From NCBI GenBank assembly GCA_963576565.1, contig OY755042.1, forward strand, positions 99,566,185 to 99,630,184: DNA of 64,000 nt, in the 5' to 3' direction. The stretch is from Aspidapion aeneum (Eukaryota; Arthropoda; Insecta; Coleoptera; Brentidae). How positions within the stretch are numbered: the first letter of the stretch is position 1; every line of letters starts with the position of its first letter. Shown piece by piece: positions 56,456 to 64,000 of the stretch. Under the pieces are notes generated by a model. That model saw only the letters and a list, made by a program, of their open reading frames with translations. It was not told the origin of the DNA and searched no databases. The position numbers were made by a program, and so were the translations under genes.

Positions 56456-57049
56456 CATTCCATTCGGCTTTAGGCTCTTAAAGAAAACGACAATGATTAA
56501 GCTGAAAACGGACATGTTTTTTAAAAAAAACTCCATAAAATATACTACCTAACATTGTGTTACAATGGTGTAAATATGAAACTAAAAAATATATAACCGC
56601 TATATAAGTAATGCCTCTTTTATCTATCAATTCATCACAAATTTGGTGCTAATTTTGTATCTCTCAATATCTTTATTTTAATGAGGAGTAACAAGGAGAC
56701 ACATACAAAATTAAGACTAAATTTGTGCTTAATTGATGGCTAAGTCACACTGGGACACACTGTACGATAATAATTTGACCTATTCTTTCAAAATGAACAA
56801 AAGTCGAGGGCGTGTAATAAAGGAATGTTAAGCTCGAGTTTTCGTGGCCCAGAATATTGGGGCCTGATAATAAATTGGTCTTAGGCAGAAATGTGCGAGT
56901 AATACTGATTCGTTAGTTTTCATGGCGTCTTATCACGCAAGGAAACGACAGTGCCAGTGGCTTGCATAAATTTTAAACTATAGTTGAGAATCATTGTCAT
57001 AGCTATAGTTGGGTTAGGTTAGGTGAAAGAATCTAAAAAAAAGATTCAT

Positions 57050-57822
57050 TCAAAAAATTATCAAGCTTCAAAGAACGACCCTAAGGACTGTGGAACAATG
57101 GGCTAATAGAGAAAAACGAAACACCAGCTCCCAGAAAACAGTTAAAATCCCTTTCACCAGAAGAAGAAAGTTAGAGGGACTCGGACCTATAACTCTGGGA
57201 AACGAGAAAGTTCATCTGTCAAAGTATGTTTAATACTTGGGAGCAATACTAGACCCCAAGTTAACAAGGACTAGACGTATCGAGAACATAGCAAAGCTAG
57301 TGGAAATCACCTTGGCGGAGATTAAACGTCTTCATGGGAAACAGTGGGCACTTGTTGGGCACTCAGGCCTCACATAATACATTGGCTGTACAAGACTGTG
57401 GTGAGACCATCTATTATGTATGCTTCTCTAGTTTGGTGGCCAAAAGTAGCTCAACAGACTATGAGGCTTAGCTTAGCAAGGTGCAAAAACTTGCATACCT
57501 CTGCATTACAGACGCGATGAGTTCTACTTCGACAACTACGATGGAGGTACTCTTAGACGTACCCCCACTTTACTTGGTGATACAGGGAGAGGCAAAGGTG
57601 GGACTTTATCGACTTCAGAACTATATGCAATGACCATCAAGAATGGATAATAGGGAAGAAGGGTTTCTGGATACACCAATCCTACACATGAGATCAGACC
57701 AGATAACCCTCGAAATAGTCATACAGGAAAGAGCAACATGGTCTGGACAAAACAACCCACTGCCACAGGAAGGATTGATCTCGTACACAGACGGATCAAA
57801 GACTGACGAAGGTATTGGTTCA
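57050..57822 (+). pseudogene. R1-like LINE ORF2 relic (RT tail to RNase H start)
   Basis: The plus strand gives LGPITLGNEKVHLSKYV, then YLGAILDPKLTRTRRIENIA, LHGKQWALVGHS, KTVVRPSIMYASLVWWPKVA, EVLLDVPPLY (with one frame change) and VIQGEAKVGLYRLQNY. Then MRSDQITLEIVI and EGLISYTDGSKTDEGIG follow, the last being the first RNase H strand with its catalytic Asp. The order is that of R1-type elements. It stops abruptly at GIG where another LINE begins. Confidence 0.88.
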
Positions 57823-58890
57823 TTAAAAAATTTATTTGTGGTGTACCACAAGGTTCAGTGCTTGCACAATTTTCTTTTTTATATACATCAATTTAATAGA
57901 AAAACTAAAAATAAAAAAATTAAATGGAAATATTAGATTATTTGCAGATGATACGATACTCATATACGAAGGAAAAAGTTTTAATGAAATAAAAATGAAT
58001 ATTTCAGATGATTTAAAAATGGACTTCAAACGAACAAATTAACCATTAATTTTAAAAAAATCATTTTATATGTTTATTGATAAAAGCAAAATTTCAAATG
58101 AACAAAAAAATAAAACTAAATTTGAAAAAAATACCATAGTATATAAAAATTCATTTAAATTTTTAGAACTTCACATAGATGAAATGCGGAAAGAAGATAT
58201 AAATAATATGATATCAAATTTATCTTGTTTAGTCGGTATAATATACAAGGCAAGATATTACATTCCATTAAAATATTTAAAAATATTTATTACGCATTAT
58301 TTTCCTTAAAGATTCAATATATGATTTCAATTTGGGGATCTGCAAATAACTCAATATTAAAGCCATTAAAAAAGTTACAAAATGAAATTATTAAATGTAT
58401 TTATGAGCTTCCATTTTGAGAACCAACAGTTAATTTGTATGAACCACTTGGTTACCTAAACTTATATAAATTATATAATTTAGAAATATCAATATTGATT
58501 CACTCACTATTAACAAAACAGAAAATATTAAATTTAACTATTAAAAGATGATAATTGTCGTTATCATACAACTCGCCAAAATAAAAATTTTAAATTAAGG
58601 CTGCTTAAGAGTAATATTGGGAAAAAATGTTTATTATATTCAGGTATTACCATTTACAATAATCTACAACAAAGCATTAAAGACATTAAACTTCTTCATT
58701 TATTTAAAAAATATATAAAACAATATTTTCTCAAATTAAATTAAATTTACATGAAAGTTGGACCACTAGGTTTTATTTGGCTTCAGTTGTTTATATTATT
58801 TTTATTATAAAAATATTTTTGTTATTAACATTTTTATTATGAATTTGTTTTTCCTGTAATAGACATTAAGTTTGTTGCAAAATAAATTGA
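57823..58890 (+). pseudogene. Jockey/CR1-like LINE RT relic to 3' end
   Basis: It starts within the RT: VVYHKVQCL is a shifted CGVPQGSVL, then NGNIRLFADDTILIYEGKSF (intact FADD palm), EIKMNISDDLKMDF, FKFLELHIDE, NNMISNLSCLVGIIYKARYY and IQYMISIWGSANNSILKPLK then KLQNEIIKCIYELPF, as expected in order for the thumb region. It ends near 58890 with an AATAAATTGAATTAAAATTA tail. It is 5'-truncated, as usual for LINEs, with several frame shifts. Confidence 0.85.
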
Positions 58891-58899
58891 ATTAAAATT

Positions 58900-59160
58900 A
58901 ATAAGGTTGGTAAGATAGGACACGCCACTGTCTACACCATTCTACTCCCTTTCAACCCAACGAGGCTTTGATAACGCCGTGCTACTTTTAATGATCTTCA
59001 AATGACGAAAAGAAAAAATTGGCCCTTCAGGTGTCGAATATTTTAGGTAATTAGTTTTTAAGGTATTTTTGGCGGACACTCCGAATATGCATGTGTTCAT
59101 TTAAAACTCTCCTTATAAAACAATGAAGAGATCACTGTTCTAAAACCACTGTCAACAGAC
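58900..59160. other. No gene recognised
   Basis: Unassigned AT-rich sequence after the LINE tail. CGCCACTG at 58924-58931 resembles an isolated hAT terminus with no partner found. Confidence 0.4.
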
Positions 59161-59164
59161 CTAA

Positions 59165-59509
59165 AACCTAACAAGCCTATCAAAATGTAACAATATTAGA
59201 TCAAATACGTATCTATACACCATCGCATTTGACGTGGGTGTTCGTAAATTTTTGGATAAAAACAAGCATTTCCTTGATCCTCTATACACTTTTAACTCAA
59301 AACCTCACATTCTGCGACATAATTTGAATATTTTTAGGATATCACGTCATAAAGTTCATAATAAAGTAATTTGGACAGGGTTCCAAAGCGGCGTTTTTAG
59401 TTGCGATATGAATAAACCGCCCCATATTGAAAAATTAATAGAAAAAACTTCAGGTTACCGTCACCCAAGTTTACAATTAGACCAAAAATTAGCGAGTAAA
59501 ATTAAATAA
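59165..59509 (+). CDS. Unassigned open frame, 114 codons plus stop
   Basis: The frame is open from just after TAA at 59162-59164 to TAA at 59507-59509, with no ATG in its first third. The peptide includes FDVGVRKFLDKNKHFLDPLY, RHNLNIFRISRHKVHNKVIW, TGFQSGVFSCDM and EKTSGYRHPSLQLDQKL. Composition is balanced (Trp, His, Cys, Pro present), unlike the Phe/Ile/Asn/Lys-rich noise of other frames here. I recognise no family. It could be a fragment of a mobile-element protein or an exon; the upstream AACCTAACAAG is not a strong splice acceptor. Function unknown. Confidence 0.3.
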   Translation, partial: NLTSLSKCNNIRSNTYLYTIAFDVGVRKFLDKNKHFLDPLYTFNSKPHILRHNLNIFRISRHKVHNKVIWTGFQSGVFSCDMNKPPHIEKLIEKTSGYRHPSLQLDQKLASKIK

Positions 59510-60144
59510 AATCAAAATAATTCATGTTACAAACAAAATAATTTATCACGCACAAATTACAACTAACAACATTCTTGTATAATAATAGTCAAATCAGGCA
59601 AAATATCTTGGCATGACTTGATGACAAATTGTGCTGGAAATAAAAAAGAAAGAACTGAGATAAAGTTTAGAAAAATGCACCGGCTAATTGGAATAATGTC
59701 CAGTTCAACCACTTATAACCAGTTAATGTTCAAGTAACACAAGGTTGCTCAATAGCGGCAATATTGCTTTAGCTTTCTTCTAAAAAAACACAAAAGGGCA
59801 ACTTTTTTGTTGAAAATGCACTTTTCTGACCAATTACAAATAAAAATGGTAATAAATCTGCTAACAAGTTGTAGACAACTTATGTAGAAAGGAATGATTA
59901 CCGAATATGAATTATATTGTACCTAATTATAGGTTGCGCTTCTAAAATTTTGAGCTTTAGAAAAAAATAATGTATAGGTTGCTTTTTTATTGACATAATT
60001 TTCCCTGCAATAAATTTAAGACACACACTACAGACCTAGACTTAATTTAGTCCTTATTAAAATGAAGTGAAAATGCTTATTTCTTTGGCTTTCTACGAGC
60101 GTGTGAAAAATGTGATTTTTTACACTATGTTTTGTGCAGAAAAT

Positions 60145-60560
60145 TCTACTTTGTTATTTATTTTATAAATCACATTTGTAAATATTTTTGATAATGGAGT
60201 GGCTTTGAGAGTTTTTATTCTTTTTTTACTAAACCCCAATTTTTAAATCCAATATCAAAAATATTCACAAATGTGATTTTTAAAACAAATGACACAGATG
60301 TGTACACCAAAAACTCAAAGTTTCCCGACTCATTTTAATTGTTTTGAGTATGTCGCCATAAACCCTAGGGTTGAAAATATAAAAACACCGACAAATATCA
60401 TCTCATGTCATGTTTAGACATCATTTCTTCATTCAATAGAAAAAACAACCATAAAAACCACCCCAATTTCCATAATTATTACAAATGTGACTCCGTTTTA
60501 AAAACAATTAACAAAGATATGTACACCAATAAAGGACACAAAGTTCCTGGCTCATCTCAA
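60145..60560. repeat. Inverted and direct repeats around ACAAATGTGA
   Basis: AAATCACATTTGTAAATATT at 60168 is mirrored by AATATTCACAAATGTGATTT at 60260. A diverged direct duplicate of 60262-60345 (ACAAATGTGA...TGTACACCAA...AAAGTTCC(C/T)GGCTCAT) lies at 60480-60565. Non-coding. Confidence 0.7.
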
Positions 60561-61388
60561 CTGTAGATTTTTTATGTTTTGTCTATGTTTTTGCAAATTC
60601 TAGAGTTTTCAAAAATCGACAATTTCATGTTATAGTGAGGAATAATTTTTTCATTCAATTTTATTAACATATAATATTGTCACGAGGAAGTTTTATCGTG
60701 ACGTAACACAGTTTAAGTTAGGTTTTATGGTTTTATTAACAATGCGTATCCTCTAGATACGCCCGACTTCTGACTACTATTTGTCTTCACTGTTAACTTG
60801 TACGTCTAGGACGTTACGTTCTCAGCTTACAACTAACTGCTAAACTCTTTTGGAGATGCTTTTATTAAAAACCGTTTGCCACTGATACGATAGCGAGATG
60901 TGTTTTGTTTTCCATATAAACATCATCGATGACCGGTCAATCGCTTATGGTTTTTATTCTGTATACAATTTATTAAACGTTTTAATACAAATTGAACTAT
61001 ATACAGAAGTTCATTTCCTTAGATTGTTTAGGTTTAATGTGCACTTGCTTATAAACGTAACTTGTGACATTTTGTTAATAGGACATTATTTTTTATCCTG
61101 ACAATATAATCCGACCATTGTTTATGATAGATACACTAGTAGATAACAAGATGTACTAGACTCAATTCCTAACTAGGACCAGTTGTTCCTCAGTGTAAAT
61201 GAAATGAAAATTTTCAAGACACTGATGATGGGGAAATGCTGAAAGCGCTGTCAATGAAAACTAAATAGAAATAAAAATTATAGCACTCAGTACAACCACC
61301 CCCCCCCCTCTTTATTTTAATGTACAGTGGACGCAACCACCCCTACACTGATACGGTATTCAACTGTGGAGTTGTACCACACTGTAGG

Positions 61389-61390
<2 letters not shown>

Positions 61391-61432
<42 letters not shown>
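61391..61432. repeat. (TA)n microsatellite
   Basis: About twenty uninterrupted TA dinucleotides, flanked by the mirrored words CACACTGTA and TACACTGTG. Confidence 0.95.
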
Positions 61433-61436
<4 letters not shown>

Positions 61437-61439
61437 TGT

Positions 61440-62476
61440 GGTTGTACTAAATGAAGTAACATACTATTAGTTGTAAGTAGTGTGCCAAAATAATTTGACA
61501 CTAATGCAAAAACTGTCAATTTCATCAGGACCTAAAAATCGAAGCGGTAGCAGAGACTATAAAAAAAGATAAATTAATACTATAAACACAACAAAATTGT
61601 GATTAACTCTTGAAGCAAAGTTGGGAGAACTGTTAAATAAATCCCTAGTTAATCTGACTGAATGGTAATACAATAAACACAGTGAATTTGACAAATAAAA
61701 AAATGTCTTCTATTAAATTCCATGACCTATTTTTTTATTGTACTTTTAAATATTTATCTTTTTTTGTGAATAAAAATCTGGTTATTCAATTGCCGCATCT
61801 CGAAAAGTACCTACAGCATAAAAACTTAGTAAGCGACCTGTGATTTATTCATGACATCTCCTCTTCCATTATCAGCCTCTTTTCTCCGTATGAATGTTAT
61901 AAAAGTTTTATTAGGTGCCATAGCATAAACAGGTTTGATGCCATTTAAAATACTTTACACATTTCGAAGCAAATTTAAAAAAAAAATAAAGATTTATGAT
62001 ATGAAAAGAAGTGTTTAGGATTTAAACATTAGAGACATTGGAAGTAAACTAAGACTTAGCAGTAATAATGCTAGCAGTATATTGACATCTACGCTTGCGC
62101 AGTTGCGCCGAAAAATACGGCAGACTTTAATAGAAATTGTGCTAGACTTTATTAGTGTACAAATAAAGTCATGCGGTATTTATGTAAGTTGGCCACGTAC
62201 GTCTTAAATATATCTGTACTGCTAAAGCGTATTAAAACCATTAATGGAAAATAACTGATATAAGCGTTCCGCCATATTGGATTCAATTGAATGGATTGGA
62301 TTAAAAAAGACGACGCTTTTAATAAAATTTGAAAGGAACTGCTTTCACATGACGTTGTCAAAACTGGGATTAATTTTTAATTTTTGAAATTTAAGAAAAT
62401 TCTGTGTATTTTGAAACTTTTGGAAGACAAAGCCAATATCTTGTGTTGACGTAGCCGCTTAGCAAATTAAAACGTA
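61440..62476. other. No gene recognised; holds dispersed repeat copy 2 (62215-62430)
   Basis: AT-rich. The only structure I can support is the second copy of the repeat at 39840-40040. The minus-strand 69-codon frame at 62152-62361 overlaps it. Confidence 0.55.
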
Positions 62477-62478
62477 TA

Positions 62479-63384
62479 CCCACATAGCACAAAAATCACA
62501 TCAACGTTAAATTAACGTGAACAAAAATAACAACGTTTTTTTTTTTTACTTGAAAACAACATCATACCATGTAATATTTATTTTGTTAAATCTACATGCT
62601 TAAAGATAACTTAAAAACAAGGAGAAATCAAGCTATAAAAATGTACTTTTTGCTGAAGTTTCTGGTGCTGTGTATATAACGTGTTTTTTACCCTCCTTAT
62701 TTTCATGTACCAAATGCACACTTGAAAAGTCTTCAACAACATGTTCTAAAAAGGCACTACATTAAGACTTCTCAAACCTACTAACTTTCTGCGTTTTTGG
62801 TCACGTTTTTTTAATAACATTTTTTTACCTTAAAAGAGACGCGAAAGGAAGTTATAAAAGTTCACTAGTTTAAGACTACAACACTTTAAGACAATTTTAA
62901 AGATGGCGCTCAAGGCAAGACAAAATATCTATATATCTATCTATATACATCTTTATCAGGTTAATAACAGATGCATCGTGATCGTGGATCGGGGATCAGT
63001 TCCTTAACAGGTTTTTGGAGTTTAGAGGCCAAAGCACTGCTTGATAGATTTCGTCAAAGTGAAAAATCCCGATAATAGGTGGCGCTGCTGCTAGTAAAAT
63101 CTCAAAAATATTCGGTAAATTCATGTAGAAAAGACCTGAATCTGATGTGATTTTAACTGATAAAAATCACTTGAAACTAACGTAAAAACATTACTGTTTT
63201 AATTTGATAATGGCGTTATTAAAACGCAGTTTTTAGCAACGTTATTTTTTATAACGTTAATGAATGACCTATTAAGCTTGTTTTTATATATGAAATAAAC
63301 GTTTTGTTCTGGCAGCTTTTAAAATCAACGTTTTCTTTTCTCACGCCTTTTTTACGTGTTAAACACGTGATTGTGCTATGTGGG
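62479..63384 (-). mobile_element. CCCACATAGCACAA TIR element, copy 2 (906 bp)
   Basis: Inverted relative to copy 1. The ends are CCCACATAGCACAAAAATCA and, reverse-complemented, CCCACATAGCACAATCACGT. TA flanks both sides (62477-62478 and 63385-63386). It aligns with 53330-54300 over its full length, with small indels such as a loss of tens of bp. No transposase frame. Confidence 0.92.
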
Positions 63385-63386
63385 TA

Positions 63387-64000
63387 AGGAAAATAATTTT
63401 AATTTTTATAATAATTTTAAGCTTACCAAAGACATAGCGCTCAGAGCGCAGCACCCATTATCAGTTATATAACCGTCCGAAAAATTATTTTTGCTTTCCA
63501 GGTCGACTTGTACTGTTATCGGAAAGTCAGTGTTCCGTTCCATCAACCCACTTAAACTCCTCTGAAATACAAGCATTAAAGGCAGGCGCATTAGAAATGA
63601 TTGCTCTCTCTCTCTTTTCTTTGTCTGTGTTTATCATATGTTGCGCTGGAAAAATTGTATGTAAAACGTAAAATATAGCATAAAATTACATTAAATTTAC
63701 ATTTGTCTGAGAAAATGCAAAAAACAGTGAATAACCCAAAGAATTAAAATTTTTTCAAAATAAATTGAGTTTTACAACCAATTTTAACACATGACAAAAT
63801 GCCGGGTAAGCCACGTAAATATACAAATATTTTTTAAATTTCCAAAAAAAATTGTGCAACATTTGCAGCATCTGTTGATTTTTTTGCAAGAGCCTCTTAA
63901 TTTTTATTACTACGGGACTGCGGATCGTGTAGGTATACCACATGGAAAAAAGCTATACTGACCATAGGGTAGCCTGCTTAGAAAAAGAAAAATTAGTTTA
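63387..64000. other. No gene recognised
   Basis: AT-rich. Frames of 61 and 62 codons on the minus strand lack motifs. A short CTCTCTCTCT run lies at 63605. Confidence 0.5.

Larger units (their letters stand above)
7358..64000 (+). other. Inferred downstream intron of the Musashi/Rbp6-like gene
   Basis: After the GTAAGT donor I found no exon beginning with the expected continuation (G-FGFVTF...VDKVCEIHFHEINNKM) on the plus strand. The remainder is therefore read as intron of at least 56 kb, and the 7.3 kb before the exon as upstream intron. Very long introns are usual in this gene family. This is inference from one exon. All other features are insertions within it. Alternative or untranslated exons could have been missed. 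Confidence 0.55.

Noticed and set aside
60660..60900. TGTCACGAGGAAG... as the start of a solo LTR
   Set aside because: No matching CA end or target duplication found downstream.
61201..61260. CTGATGATGG...CTGAAAGCG resembling a hammerhead ribozyme core
   Set aside because: Stem II would have to pair T with T next to the core and the third strand (UH before stem I) is not evident; resemblance limited to CTGATGA and GAAA.

Overview
This is an AT-rich, repeat-dense stretch of an animal genome, most likely an insect. The evidence is the transposon repertoire: Ty3/gypsy, Jockey/R1/RTE-type LINEs, mariner, pogo, hAT, a tRNA-derived SINE and Penelope-like remnants. I cannot name the species. The only host coding sequence I can support is a 49-bp internal exon at 7309-7357 (+). 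It has a poly-T/CTAG acceptor and a GTAAGT donor and encodes IEDAMLMFDKQTNRHR, the second-RRM signature of Musashi/Rbp6-family RNA-binding proteins. I found no neighbouring exon of that gene, so on this reading the window is intronic: at least 7.3 kb of upstream intron and at least 56 kb of downstream intron, filled with mobile elements.

Left part (1-7.3 kb): LINE remnants facing each other (RT and RNase H on -, RT tail on +), a 2 x 133 bp tandem duplication, the 3' end of a hAT element with a ZMYM1-like transposase, a dispersed module carrying a ~130-bp minisatellite, and a 634-bp deleted pogo element. A 177-bp hAT-type MITE ends 95 bp before the exon. From 7.7 to 16.8 kb there are several foldback or terminal-inverted-repeat (TIR) elements, a second MITE copy, an 83-bp-arm palindrome, a SINE, and five degenerate ~500-bp repeat units broken up by younger insertions.

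Centre (16835-30521): a structurally complete 13,687-bp Ty3/gypsy retrotransposon on the minus strand. It has two 3,713-bp LTRs of identical length with no difference in the parts I compared, a 4-bp target duplication (GAGT), an 18-nt primer site matching the 3' end of tRNA-Lys, a polypurine tract, an intact gag (472 codons) and an intact pol (PR-RT-RH-IN). A GGGAAAC heptamer sits in the right phase for -1 gag-pol frameshifting. There is no env. The LTRs are unusually long, and the 5' leader is packed with TGCGCA/GCGCATGCG motifs.

Right part (30.5-64 kb): decayed LINE, mariner, Penelope-like and hAT fragments. Also here are a perfect 154-bp-arm palindrome (37965-38279), two opposite copies of a TA-flanked CCCACATAGCACAA element (53330-54300 and 62479-63384), a SINE copy split by a small TIR element with a 9-bp target duplication, a junction of two LINEs, and an unassigned 115-codon open frame at 59165-59509. 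Nothing suggests an operon, CRISPR array or other prokaryotic system.
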